From positions 2,790,001-2,854,000 of the forward strand of contig NZ_CP059067.1 of assembly GCF_017795745.1 (NCBI RefSeq): a stretch of 64,000 bases of DNA. The letters run 5' to 3'. The DNA is from Rhizobacter sp. AJA081-3. GTDB lineage: Bacteria; Pseudomonadota; Gammaproteobacteria; Burkholderiales; Burkholderiaceae_C. Position numbers and translations under genes: made by a program. Each line of letters starts with the position of its first letter. Position 1 is the first letter of the stretch. Of the stretch, positions 56,529 to 64,000 are shown in pieces. The notes below the pieces were generated by a model. That model was not told where the DNA came from. It was given only the letters and a program-made list of their open reading frames with translations, and searched no databases.

Positions 56529-56544
56529 TCAGGGTTAACCCTGA
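56529..56544. promoter_or_regulatory. Perfect 16-bp palindrome, probable operator
   Basis: TCAGGGTTAACCCTGA is a perfect palindrome in the gap between the response regulator and the M48 peptidase gene, 71 nt before the latter's start. A GAATCAGGC stretch overlapping its end is repeated at 53562-53570 in the pqqA upstream region. Confidence 0.5.
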
Positions 56545-56615
56545 ATCAGGCATGCTTGTTGCGATGCAGCACCGCGTAGGCGGATCCAGCCCGATTCGCC
56601 CCACGGAGGTGCGAC

Positions 56616-57263
56616 ATGCGGTGGTTCCAGCTGACACTTCTCGGCATTGCGCTGGCCGGCCCGGCCCGCGGCGAGGACATCGTCGACGTCCTGCGTCGCT
56701 CGCAGCAGATGCGACTGGACATGGTGGAACCGGCCGCCGACGGCCCGCGCGCCAGCTCGGTGCGCGCCAGCTTCGATCAGTTGCGGCAGGCCTTGCCCGC
56801 CGAACTGCCGGTCGAGCTGCGCGTGATCCGCGGCGAGACGCTCGCCGAGACGCTGCACGGCCACATCATCGTCGCCAATGAATCGCTGGCCGACCTGCCC
56901 GAGGGCGCGCGCCTGTTCGTGCTGGCGCATGAACTCGGGCACGTGGCGAGCCGCCACTGGCTGCAGATGGGCCAGGTGTACCGGCGCTGGGTGCCCGGCG
57001 AGGTGACCCCGCAGACCACCGACCCGGTAGCCGGGTTGCTCGGCCGCGAGGCCTCGGGCCTGTCGCACCGCCAGGAGTTCGAGGCCGATGCCTATGCTGC
57101 GCAGGTGCTGCGCACGCTGGGCCGGCCGCCGCAGGACGCGTTCGCGATCTTCACGCAGACCGGCGTGCAGCGCGACACCGCCACCCACCCGGGCACGCGA
57201 AAGCGTTTGGCCTCGCTGCGCGCCGCGCAGGGCGGCGCGGGTTCAGGCAGTGACGCGGAATGA
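56616..57263 (+). CDS. Exported M48-family metallopeptidase
   Basis: This 215-residue protein has a signal peptide (ending ARGE, about residue 20), the zinc motif HELGH in LFVLAHELGHVASRH, and the third-ligand Glu in EFEADAYAAQ, so the peptidase site is complete. It lacks the membrane helices of HtpX and is small for the family, closer to periplasmic BepA/LoiP-like proteins without TPRs. A GGAGG site precedes the ATG. Its 3' end overlaps the convergent chemotaxis gene by 21 bp. Confidence 0.87.
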   Translation: MRWFQLTLLGIALAGPARGEDIVDVLRRSQQMRLDMVEPAADGPRASSVRASFDQLRQALPAELPVELRVIRGETLAETLHGHIIVANESLADLPEGARLFVLAHELGHVASRHWLQMGQVYRRWVPGEVTPQTTDPVAGLLGREASGLSHRQEFEADAYAAQVLRTLGRPPQDAFAIFTQTGVQRDTATHPGTRKRLASLRAAQGGAGSGSDAE

Positions 57264-58346
57264 GCCCATCGAGCTGCTGAGCCGCCCGGACTGACCCTGC
57301 AGCGACTGCGCCGCGGCGGCCAGTTCCTCGACGAGCGCCGCGTTCTGCTGCGTCATCGTGTCGATCTGCGCCACCGCCTGGTTCATCTCGGCAATGCCGC
57401 TGCTCTGAGACTCACCGGCGTCCGCGATCTCGCCGATCAGCGTCGACACCCGCTTCACGCTGTCGAGGATCTCCTGCATCGTGTGGCCGGCATCGTCGAC
57501 CAGCTTGGATCCGGCGTCGACCTTGGCGGTGGAGTCGCCGATCAGCGTCTTGATCTCACGCGCCGCGGTGGAACTGCGCTGGGCCAGCGCGCGCACCTCG
57601 GAGGCCACCACCGCGAAGCCGCGGCCGTGCTCGCCGGCACGCGCCGCCTCGACGGCTGCGTTCAGCGCGAGGATGTTGGTCTGGAAGGCAATGCCGTCGA
57701 TCACGCCGACGATCTCGCCGATGCGCGTGGCGCTCGAATGGATCTCGCCCATGCGCGACACCACGTCCTGCATGGTCTGGGCGCCGCGCGCCGCCACCGA
57801 GCTCGACTGCGCGACTTCCTCGCGCGCCTTGTGCGTGTTCTCGGCGTTGCTGCGCACCGAACCGGCGAGCTGCTGCATCGAGCTGGCGGTCTGCTGCAAG
57901 GCGCTGGCCTGGCTCTCGGTGCGCGACGACAGGTCGGTATTGCCCGAGGCGATCTCGGCCGAGGCGGTGTTCACGCCCTCGGCCGTCTCGCGGACTTCCA
58001 GCACCATCTTGCGCAGCTTCTTGCGCATGCCGTTGAGTTCGGCCCGCAGCCAGGAGATCTCGTCCTTCCCGGGCGATTCGATCTTGGTCTCGAGGTCACC
58101 GCCGGCAATGCGGACCACCGCGTCGACAGTGGACTCGACCGAGTCCTTGATGCTGGAGCGGATCATCCAGCCGGCCAGCAGCGCGACCAAGCAGCCCGCC
58201 GCCGACGCCATGCCGATCGCCCAGGCGGCCTGCCCGCTGGGCAAGGCCCACACCGCAGCGGCTCCGAGCGACGCCGACCAGGCGGCCATCACCGTGAAAC
58301 CGATCACCACCCGGCGCACCAGGCTGATGTTGCGTATCCATTCCAT
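57243..58346 (-). CDS. Methyl-accepting chemotaxis protein, no periplasmic sensor
   Basis: This 367-residue receptor has two membrane helices separated by only a few residues (about 12-30 and 38-58), so it lacks a real periplasmic sensor. A HAMP-like region and an intact signalling tip follow ([19 protein letters not shown]). It probably senses from the membrane or cytoplasm, or works with another protein. The ATG at 58346 follows GGGGGACA. A FliA-like promoter lies upstream. Confidence 0.92.
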   Translation of the reverse strand: MEWIRNISLVRRVVIGFTVMAAWSASLGAAAVWALPSGQAAWAIGMASAAGCLVALLAGWMIRSSIKDSVESTVDAVVRIAGGDLETKIESPGKDEISWLRAELNGMRKKLRKMVLEVRETAEGVNTASAEIASGNTDLSSRTESQASALQQTASSMQQLAGSVRSNAENTHKAREEVAQSSSVAARGAQTMQDVVSRMGEIHSSATRIGEIVGVIDGIAFQTNILALNAAVEAARAGEHGRGFAVVASEVRALAQRSSTAAREIKTLIGDSTAKVDAGSKLVDDAGHTMQEILDSVKRVSTLIGEIADAGESQSSGIAEMNQAVAQIDTMTQQNAALVEELAAAAQSLQGQSGRLSSSMGSFRVTA

Positions 58347-58428
58347 GTTTGTCCCCCAGCACGGGTTCGCCACGGCCGACCGACTGCTCGACCCCTTCCC
58401 GGGCACTGTGGCCTGGGTCTGACCGCGG

Positions 58429-58456
58429 CTATCGACAGAAAAGGCGGCCTACTTGA
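58429..58456 (-). promoter_or_regulatory. FliA-like promoter for the second chemotaxis receptor
   Basis: On the minus strand TCAAG, 15 nt and GTCGATAG resemble TAAAG-N14-GCCGATAA, with one extra spacer base. The -10 part lies about 83 nt before the start codon at 58346. Confidence 0.4.
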
Positions 58457-58462
58457 GTGCTT

Positions 58463-59122
58463 TCAAAGGCTGTCGAGCACAGGCCAGCCGGCGGCCATGG
58501 CATGCGCACGCAATCGGGCATCGGGGCGCACCGCGACGGGGTGGCGCACCGCCTGCAGCAACGGCAGGTCGCTGGCGGAGTCCGAATAGAACCAGGACGC
58601 CCGGGCCTGCGCCAGCGGCGGCGCGCCCAGAGCGGCCAGCCACGCCTCGACCTTCGTGACTTTGTGCTCGCGAAAGCACGGCAGCCCGTCGATCTCGGTG
58701 CCGGGTCGGCCCTGCGACATCACGGCCTCGGTGGCCAGCAGGTGCTCGATGCCGAAGCCGCGGGCGAAGGGCTCGGCCACCCAGCGCGAGGTGGCGGTGA
58801 CGATCGCGCACAGGTCGCCCTGTGCGCGATGCCGATCGACCAGATCGCGCATCCCCTGCGGCAGCAGCGCCTGCATCTCGCGCGCGAAGCCCTCTCGCCA
58901 GGCCTGCAGCTGCTCCGAGCCGAAGGCCGACAGCGGCGCCATGTTGGCGCGGTGCATGGCGTGGATGTCCAGCGTGCCAGCCACGTACTGGTGGCAGAAG
59001 TCGAGGTAACGCTGCTCCGCCGCGGGCTCCAGCGCGCCTTCGCGCACCAGGTGGCGCGTCCAGGCCATGCCGCTGTCGAAGGGAATCAGCGTGTGGTCGA
59101 GATCGAACAGCGCGATCTTCAC
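58463..59122 (-). CDS. HAD-IB family phosphatase (SerB-like)
   Basis: This 219-residue protein has motif I FDLDHTLIPFDS (residues 6-17), the helical cap of HAD-IB proteins, motif II IVTATSRW and motif III/IV FYSDSASDLPLL. Homologues act on phosphoserine, histidinol phosphate or similar small phosphates. Its start overlaps the pabB-pabC stop (ATGA), so it is co-transcribed with folate synthesis. The substrate cannot be told from sequence. Confidence 0.88.
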   Translation of the reverse strand: MKIALFDLDHTLIPFDSGMAWTRHLVREGALEPAAEQRYLDFCHQYVAGTLDIHAMHRANMAPLSAFGSEQLQAWREGFAREMQALLPQGMRDLVDRHRAQGDLCAIVTATSRWVAEPFARGFGIEHLLATEAVMSQGRPGTEIDGLPCFREHKVTKVEAWLAALGAPPLAQARASWFYSDSASDLPLLQAVRHPVAVRPDARLRAHAMAAGWPVLDSL

Positions 59123-60960
59123 GTGACCTCGTCGGTGTGCAGCAGGCGTGCGGGCAGCACGCCGCGCAGCGCGTTGCAGACCATCACGGCCTGGGCCCGT
59201 TCAAGGTCGCCCCGGCTCAGGCGGCGTTCGCGGGCACCGAACGCGGCGTCGTCGAGCAGCACCGCACGCATCACGCCGGGGAGCGCGCCGTCGGCCAGCG
59301 GCGGCGTGTACCAGCGACCTTGCAGCTTCACGAACACCGAGCTGCGCCCGCCTTCGACGAGCCAGCCGCTCTCGCTGAAGAACAGACTGTCGAACGCGCC
59401 CAGGCGCTCGGCCTCGCGCAGCCCGGCGTCGTAGCGCGCGCGTAGCGTGGTCTTGTGCGCCGCCAGCGGGTTTGCGTCCGGCAGACGCTCGCCAGCGATG
59501 CGCAGCACCACCTCGCCATCCTGCAGCGGCGCGAGCGCGGACTGCGTGAGCGTCAGGCGGCCATCGTGCGCCAGCGCGAGGCGCAGGCGGCGAGGCGCGT
59601 CGCCAGGCTCAGCAGCGGTCGCTTCGAGTCGCGCGCGAGCGGCGTCGCGGTCGAATCCGAAGCCCAGCGCGGCAGCGCTGCGCGCCAGCCTGTCGAGATG
59701 GCGCGTCAGCCACGGCAGTGCACCGTCGACCGTGCACAGCACCGTCTCGAACAGCTCGAAGCCCGGCGCCAGGCCCGTGAGGAAACGCGCCTTCAATCGG
59801 CATTCGTCGAACTCGTCGTCGGCACGGCTGTCCTTGACGATGCCCGCGCCGACGCCCAGCCGCAGCGGCCGCGCCCCGTGCTGCGCGGCACCCAGCGTGA
59901 TCGTGCGGATCGCCACCGACAGGCAGAAGTCGCCGCAACGCTGGCCCCCGCGAGGCGCGTCGAGCCAGCCGATCGCGCCGCAGTACAGGCCGCGCGGCGT
60001 GCTCTCCAGCCCGGCGATCAGCTGCATCGTGTGGTGCTTGGGTGCTCCGGTGATCGAGCCGCAGGGGAATACCGCACGCAGCAGCTCGGCGAAGCCGATC
60101 TCCGGGCGCAGCCGCGCCTGCACCGTCGAGGTCATCTGGAACACCGTCGAGTAGGGCTCGACCGCGAACAGCTCGGGCACCTTCACCGAGCCGATCTGCG
60201 CGATGCGGCCGAGGTCGTTGCGCAGCAGGTCGACGATCATCAGGTTCTCGGCGCGGTTCTTGATGTCCAGCGAGAGCATGCGTGCCGTCTCGCTGTCGCC
60301 CTCGGGGGCGGTGATTCGCGAAGCCGTTCCCTTCATCGGCCGGGCGGTGACCACACCACCCTCGCCGCGCACGAAGAGTTCGGGCGAGCAGGACAGCACA
60401 TGCGTGGTGTCGCCGCCCTCCGGCAGAACGATGTACGCGCCGTAGGCCACGGGCTGTCGCTCGCGCAGCAGCCGGTACAGCGCCAGCGGCGAGCCGAACA
60501 TCCGGCCATGCAGACGGTAGGTGTAGTTGACCTGGTAGGTCTCGCCGGCGGCAATGGCCTCGTGGATGCGTGCAATCGCCGCGGTGAACTCGGCGCGGTC
60601 GACGCTCGGCTGCAGGTGCATCGCACCGGCCGGGCCGCCGGCCTCGGGCTGCTGCGTGAGCCAGAGGCCGGCCTGCGCATGCGACATCCGCTCGCATCGC
60701 TCGAACATCAGCACGCGCAGTGCGCCATGATCGGCCGGCGCGAGACCTTCGTGGCCGGCCTTCAGCAGTCGCGCGCCCCACTCGTAGTCGGCCAGCAGCA
60801 GCGCGTGCAGGCCGGCGCGCTGGTCGGCCTCGACCGCAGCCCAGGTGGCGTCCAGCGTGGCAGGATCGGCGCAGCGGTGCTCGCTCACGAAGCCGGTGTA
60901 GAGCCGGCTCGTGGGGTTCGATTCGGTTGCGTCGCGGTCGTCGAGCAGCGCGCAGACCAT
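59119..60960 (-). CDS. pabB: Aminodeoxychorismate synthase component I fused to 4-amino-4-deoxychorismate lyase
   Basis: This 613-residue bifunctional protein makes p-aminobenzoate for folate and methanopterin-type cofactors. The N-terminal PabB part has the chorismate-binding motifs FVRGEGGVVTARPMKGT, LSLDIKNRAENLMIVDLLRNDLG and PCGSITGAPK. From about residue 395 a class IV aminotransferase-fold PabC domain follows (FELFETVLC, then LVEGGRSSVFV). The ATG at 60960 starts the usual CALLDDRDA N-terminus; the frame stays open to 61062 only because it reads through a repeat element. Confidence 0.92.
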   Translation of the reverse strand: MVCALLDDRDATESNPTSRLYTGFVSEHRCADPATLDATWAAVEADQRAGLHALLLADYEWGARLLKAGHEGLAPADHGALRVLMFERCERMSHAQAGLWLTQQPEAGGPAGAMHLQPSVDRAEFTAAIARIHEAIAAGETYQVNYTYRLHGRMFGSPLALYRLLRERQPVAYGAYIVLPEGGDTTHVLSCSPELFVRGEGGVVTARPMKGTASRITAPEGDSETARMLSLDIKNRAENLMIVDLLRNDLGRIAQIGSVKVPELFAVEPYSTVFQMTSTVQARLRPEIGFAELLRAVFPCGSITGAPKHHTMQLIAGLESTPRGLYCGAIGWLDAPRGGQRCGDFCLSVAIRTITLGAAQHGARPLRLGVGAGIVKDSRADDEFDECRLKARFLTGLAPGFELFETVLCTVDGALPWLTRHLDRLARSAAALGFGFDRDAARARLEATAAEPGDAPRRLRLALAHDGRLTLTQSALAPLQDGEVVLRIAGERLPDANPLAAHKTTLRARYDAGLREAERLGAFDSLFFSESGWLVEGGRSSVFVKLQGRWYTPPLADGALPGVMRAVLLDDAAFGARERRLSRGDLERAQAVMVCNALRGVLPARLLHTDEVT

Positions 60961-60979
60961 CGCGAGGCTCACCCCATCA

Positions 60980-61056
60980 AGCGGCCGCCGCGGAGCCGGC
61001 TTTGCCGGGCCGCTGGCGGCGCCCCCTGGGGGGAGCGCGCGAGCGCTCCGGGGGGA
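60980..61056. repeat. GC-rich palindromic intergenic repeat
   Basis: The 103-bp gap between the fae-like gene and pabB holds AGCGGCC (60980) pairing with GGCCGCT (ending 61014), then CCCCCT-GGGGGGAGCG and GAGCGCTCC-GGGGGG with the dyad GGAGCG/CGCTCC (61032-61049). This pattern is like the dispersed intergenic repeats common in Comamonadaceae and related genera. Only one copy was noticed here. Confidence 0.5.
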
Positions 61057-61063
61057 ACCCATT

Positions 61064-61597
61064 TCATGACCAGTCGTCCATGTCGTGCTTGATCTTGTGC
61101 CGGTTGGCGATCAGCTCCTCGATCGACGGCTCGTTGTTCAGCGCCCGCTTGATGGCGAGCTTGGTCGCCTCGTAGTTGGTGCGGTACATGTCCTTCTTGT
61201 CGAGGTTCGGGTCCTTCGCGCAGCGCGGGTCGATCCACACCAGGCTGATGATGCACAACTCGTTGGCCAGCGACTTCGGGATCACGCCATCGATCACGCT
61301 GTCGATCACCGCGTCGGCGGTGGCGCTCTGCACCACGCCGCCGAACAGGTCGATGTTGGCCACGTCCTTGAGCGTCACCTTGGGCACGGTGATGGTGGCC
61401 GGGCGCACCAGCTGGTTGCAGGCGCGAATGGCGAACATCGCGGTGTGGCCCTTGTTCTGCGCCATCATGTTCGCGAAGGCCTGGCCGACCGGGCCGCTGG
61501 TGCGGCCGATCAGGATCTCGGGCATCGCGTCGGTGAACTGGCCGTCGGCGGCCAGTACGGTGGCTTCGCCGGCGTGGAAGAGGTAGTCGTTGCTCAT
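61064..61597 (-). CDS. Formaldehyde-activating enzyme homologue (catalytic His replaced)
   Basis: This 177-residue protein is of the Fae family, which condenses formaldehyde with tetrahydromethanopterin. It shares the GEA..DG opening, IG....P...AF, NK.GHT, KVT..D, FGGVVQ, DGVIP and NYEATKLAI positions with Fae1. At the place of the proposed catalytic His17, alignment by eye gives Met25 (DAMPEILIG). It may therefore be a Fae2/Fae3-type homologue rather than a classical Fae. It lies downstream of fhcC as the last fhc-linked gene. Confidence 0.85.
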   Translation of the reverse strand: MSNDYLFHAGEATVLAADGQFTDAMPEILIGRTSGPVGQAFANMMAQNKGHTAMFAIRACNQLVRPATITVPKVTLKDVANIDLFGGVVQSATADAVIDSVIDGVIPKSLANELCIISLVWIDPRCAKDPNLDKKDMYRTNYEATKLAIKRALNNEPSIEELIANRHKIKHDMDDWS

Positions 61598-61622
61598 GGT
61601 GCTTCGGTAGAGAGAAGAAAGG

Positions 61623-62432
61623 TCAGCGGACGAGGATCAGCTCGCCCTTGCCGCCGGCGGCCACATCGCCCAGCTGGCGATCGATGCCGCGCGAGGCCAG
61701 CGTGGCGAACAGCCCGCCGTGCGGCGCCAGATCGCGCGCCAGCAGTTGCCAGAATACAGGGGCACCGGCCACCGCCGGCACGAAGGTGGGCGATACCCCC
61801 GGCGCCGGCCCGGCGAAGACCACGCTGCCGCGACGCATGCCGTAGCCCGCATGGGCGCCGGCGCGGCCAGCCAGTGCGATGGTGCCGGCCACCATGCGCG
61901 AGGCGAGGAAGTCGCCCACGTCGCCGAAGACCAGCGCCGAGCCGCGGCGCATGCGGTCGCCGAAACGCGCGCCGGCGTTGCCGCCGACGATCAACGTGCC
62001 GCCGCGCATGCCGTCCATGCTGCCGGGCAGCGTGCTGGCCGCGAAGTCGCCGACGGAGCCACTGATGCGCAGTGTGCCCCCGGCCATCTCGCAGGCGGCC
62101 AGCGCGCCGGCGTCGCCCTTCACCGTGATCTCGCCGGCGCGCAGACCTGCGCCGACGTAGTCGCCGGCCGCGCCATCCACGATCAGCGTGCCGCCGTCCA
62201 TCTGCCAGCCGATGCGATCTCCGCGCGACAGGTCGCCGGCCAGCAACAGCGTGTCGTCGCTGCGAGATTCGACCTGGAAGAACTCGGCCAGCGGCACGAG
62301 CGCGTTGCCATGGCCGATCTCGAGGCGTTCGACCTCGGCGGCAGACAGCGTGGCGAGCGCCACGGGTGTGATGCCGCGCAGATCCAGCCGCAGCGGCGCC
62401 GGCGCCCTCGCCTTCAGCGTGAAGCCGCTCAT
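61623..62432 (-). CDS. fhcC: FhcC, formyltransferase/hydrolase complex subunit C
   Basis: This 269-residue subunit, similar to formylmethanofuran dehydrogenase FmdC/FwdC, is a beta-helix of repeated G-x-x-x-G units (GGTLIVDGAAGDYVGAG, GGTLRISGSVGDFAAS, GGTLIVGGNAGARFGDRM). It is part of the Fhc complex that releases formate from the C1 carrier. The ATG at 62432 overlaps the fhcD stop as ATGA. Confidence 0.92.
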   Translation of the reverse strand: MSGFTLKARAPAPLRLDLRGITPVALATLSAAEVERLEIGHGNALVPLAEFFQVESRSDDTLLLAGDLSRGDRIGWQMDGGTLIVDGAAGDYVGAGLRAGEITVKGDAGALAACEMAGGTLRISGSVGDFAASTLPGSMDGMRGGTLIVGGNAGARFGDRMRRGSALVFGDVGDFLASRMVAGTIALAGRAGAHAGYGMRRGSVVFAGPAPGVSPTFVPAVAGAPVFWQLLARDLAPHGGLFATLASRGIDRQLGDVAAGGKGELILVR

Positions 62433-63340
62433 GCTGCGCTCCCGGCCATCAGCTTGTGCAGATGGAAGTGGAAGGGCCCGAGCTTGCCACCATAGTTGCC
62501 CGCAGAGATGCGCAGCAGGCCGCCGGCCGCGCCGAGCGCGATGCCGGCTTCCATGCCCACGCGCATCGCCGCGCCGACGTCGGCCTCGGTCAAGCCGTCG
62601 ATGACGATCTCCATCACGCAGCGTGTCTCGCTCGTCAACTCGGTCTTCGGCACCAGGCCGACCAGCGTCGGGCAGAACGCGTCGTTGGTCGAGGCGCCGA
62701 GCGCCGGGTACTTGCTGCCGACCTTGGAGCCCGAGCGCACCACGCCACCTGGGAAGGGCATGATCACGTTGGGCAGCTTCTTCATCGCCGCCACGGCCGC
62801 TTCGGCTGCGGCCAGCGCCGCATCGGTGTCGCGCGCGAGCAGCAGCAGGTTGCCGCCGCCCACGCCCTTGACCACCGCGGTGGTCTCCTGCGCGACGAAC
62901 TCGCCGTCCATCACCGGCACGCGCCAGTAGCGCTTGCCGGCGATCATCTTGGAGATCTGCCAGCCGTCGCCGAAGAAGCGCAGGTTCTTGCCCAGCGCAA
63001 CGGCCTCGCCTTCGTCGATTCCGGCATAGACGGCGGTCGTCGGGCAGGTCAGCACGCATTGCCCGACACGGCGCTCGATCTGCTTGGCGAGCTCCTTGCC
63101 CGACATCGAGAAGATCAGCACCGCGATGCCGGGGCGGCCGTCGGGCGTCTCGCCCGGCGGGATCTCGCGTTCGATGCCGGCCTCGCAGCCGCAGGCGATC
63201 ACCGAGGTGGCGAAGCCGGTGGCCGCCACAGCCGCGTGTCGTGCCCACTCGATGTTGTGGGCGGTGATGACGAGCCGCGTGGCCTTCATCGGGAAGGCTT
63301 CGGCAAAGGTCTCGTCGATGACGACGCCGTTGCGGTTCAT
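62429..63340 (-). CDS. fhcD: FhcD, formylmethanofuran-tetrahydromethanopterin formyltransferase
   Basis: This 303-residue enzyme transfers the formyl group from tetrahydromethanopterin to a methanofuran-type carrier. The family stretches DETFAEAFPMKATRLVITA, CPTTAVYAG, FFGDGWQISKMI and GGKLGPFHFHLHKL are all present, and the length is normal. It overlaps fhcA upstream and fhcC downstream by four nt each, so the three are translated together. Confidence 0.96.
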   Translation of the reverse strand: MNRNGVVIDETFAEAFPMKATRLVITAHNIEWARHAAVAATGFATSVIACGCEAGIEREIPPGETPDGRPGIAVLIFSMSGKELAKQIERRVGQCVLTCPTTAVYAGIDEGEAVALGKNLRFFGDGWQISKMIAGKRYWRVPVMDGEFVAQETTAVVKGVGGGNLLLLARDTDAALAAAEAAVAAMKKLPNVIMPFPGGVVRSGSKVGSKYPALGASTNDAFCPTLVGLVPKTELTSETRCVMEIVIDGLTEADVGAAMRVGMEAGIALGAAGGLLRISAGNYGGKLGPFHFHLHKLMAGSAA

Positions 63341-64000
63341 GCCTCACTCCCGGTGAAGCACTCGGCCGGCAGCAGCCGCCCGCCGTTGCAGCAGCTGCAC
63401 AGTTCGTCGTGCGTGATGGCGACGTTGTCGAAGTTGATCGCGCCGTGATCGTCCCAGTGCTTGCGCAGCGTCTTCTCGATGGCGGTGTCGTAGCCCGGCT
63501 CGACGAAATGCGTGCCGCCCACCGGCGTGGCGGTGAGCGTGCCGTGCTTCGCGACCAGCACGCCGTCCTTGAACACCCGCTCGGGCACGCGGAACATCGC
63601 CTCGCGGTCGGCCTGTTCGCGGTAGATGGCGATGTCGGCGGCCGCGCCCACGCCGAGCTGGCCGCGGTCGGGCAGGCCGAGCAGCTTCGCCGGGCCGGAG
63701 CGCGTCATCACCGCGATCTCGTCGAGAGTCAGCTCGCGCGTGATCGAGCGCAACGCGCACTGCGACACCACCTCGGGGTGCAGCTTGGCGAGCTGTTCCT
63801 CGCGGAAGCTGCGGTCCATCAGCAGGCGGATCAGGTGCGGGTAGCTGGTGAACGGGCCGCCGTTCGGGTGGTCGGTGGTCAGCACCACCTGCCAGGGGTT
63901 GTTCACGAGCAGGAAGATCTCCAGGCCGATGACCCACTGCAGCGCATTCACGTAGCTCTGTTCGCGGTAGCGGAAGGGCACGACGCCGCAGCCGGCCATG
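63337..64000 (-). CDS. fhcA: FhcA, formyltransferase/hydrolase complex subunit A (C-terminal part, cut by window edge)
   Basis: About 221 residues of the C-terminal part are visible; the frame continues past the window end. The amidohydrolase fold of FhcA/FmdA appears in LTTDHPNGGPFTSYPHLI, DEIAVMTRSGPAKLLGLPDRG and AADIAIYREQ. A late CSCCNGG motif is present. FhcA is the catalytic hydrolase subunit. The full protein in relatives is about 550 residues. Its stop overlaps the fhcD start. Confidence 0.92.
   Translation of the reverse strand, partial: MAGCGVVPFRYREQSYVNALQWVIGLEIFLLVNNPWQVVLTTDHPNGGPFTSYPHLIRLLMDRSFREEQLAKLHPEVVSQCALRSITRELTLDEIAVMTRSGPAKLLGLPDRGQLGVGAAADIAIYREQADREAMFRVPERVFKDGVLVAKHGTLTATPVGGTHFVEPGYDTAIEKTLRKHWDDHGAINFDNVAITHDELCSCCNGGRLLPAECFTGSEA

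Noticed and set aside
60961-61062. A longer PabB starting MGSPRSARALPP
   Set aside because: The extra codons translate the palindromic repeat; the usual PabB N-terminus starts at 60960.

Overview
The window is high-GC DNA with very tight gene packing and many 4-nt stop/start overlaps. It reads as the chromosome of a betaproteobacterium of the order Burkholderiales, in the Methylibium/Rubrivivax/Leptothrix range. This placement is inferred from gene content: a red-type cbb operon with cbbX, an xox/mxa/pqq methanol-oxidation region, tetrahydromethanopterin-linked formaldehyde oxidation (fae/fhc), and an intergenic palindromic repeat of a kind common in that order. No rRNA, tRNA, CRISPR array or insertion sequence was seen.

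Layout. (1) 1-3.3 kb: a cut thioredoxin-like gene, an exported pentapeptide-repeat protein, a small exported protein and a chemotaxis receptor with a FliA-like promoter and a perfect palindrome. (2) 3.3-14.7 kb: a Calvin-cycle operon on the minus strand, in transcription order cbbL-S-X-Y-E-Z-F-P-T-A, with divergent cbbR; a dyad that fits a CbbR operator lies between cbbR and cbbL. (3) 14.7-19.8 kb: a four-gene cassette of a MoxR-like ATPase and a metallopeptidase/VWA protein bracketed by two paralogous membrane-anchored proteins of unknown function, followed by a convergent unknown gene. (4) 19.9-25.5 kb: two GGDEF-EAL proteins with a type II/IV pseudopilin gene between them. (5) 25.7-39.0 kb, all minus strand: a lut-like set (ABC ATPase, beta-propeller, binding protein, permease), an orphan Bug/TctC receptor, an orphan response regulator, a TonB-dependent receptor, then mxaR-S-A-C-K-L. 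(6) 39.6-50.2 kb, plus strand: xoxF, a strong hairpin terminator, xoxG, xoxJ, a trypsin-like protease, two unknown exported proteins, two SoxYZ-like carriers, a second propeller, an MxaD-like protein, a metallo-beta-lactamase-fold lipoprotein, a thioredoxin-like protein and a dihaem cytochrome c. (7) 50.2-53.4 kb, minus: pqqA-B-C-D-E. (8) 53.6-59.1 kb: an iminopeptidase, a histidine kinase/response regulator pair, an M48 peptidase, a second chemotaxis receptor and a HAD phosphatase. (9) 59.1-64.0 kb, minus: fused pabB-pabC, a repeat element, a Fae homologue, fhcC, fhcD and the cut fhcA.

How it fits together. Methanol would be oxidised in the periplasm by XoxF. XoxF carries the extra aspartate (DxD) that marks lanthanide-dependent methanol dehydrogenases; its PQQ comes from pqqABCDE and its electrons go to XoxG. 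The TonB receptor and lut-like ABC/propeller set are good candidates for lanthanide uptake. Formaldehyde or formate would be processed through the Fae/Fhc pathway, and the CO2 fixed by the cbb operon. The least explained parts are the SoxYZ/metallohydrolase/thioredoxin 'quinoprotein relay', with an eroded metal site in its metallohydrolase, the mxaRSACKL genes beside xoxF with no mxaFI in view, and the paralogue-bracketed ATPase/VWA cassette.
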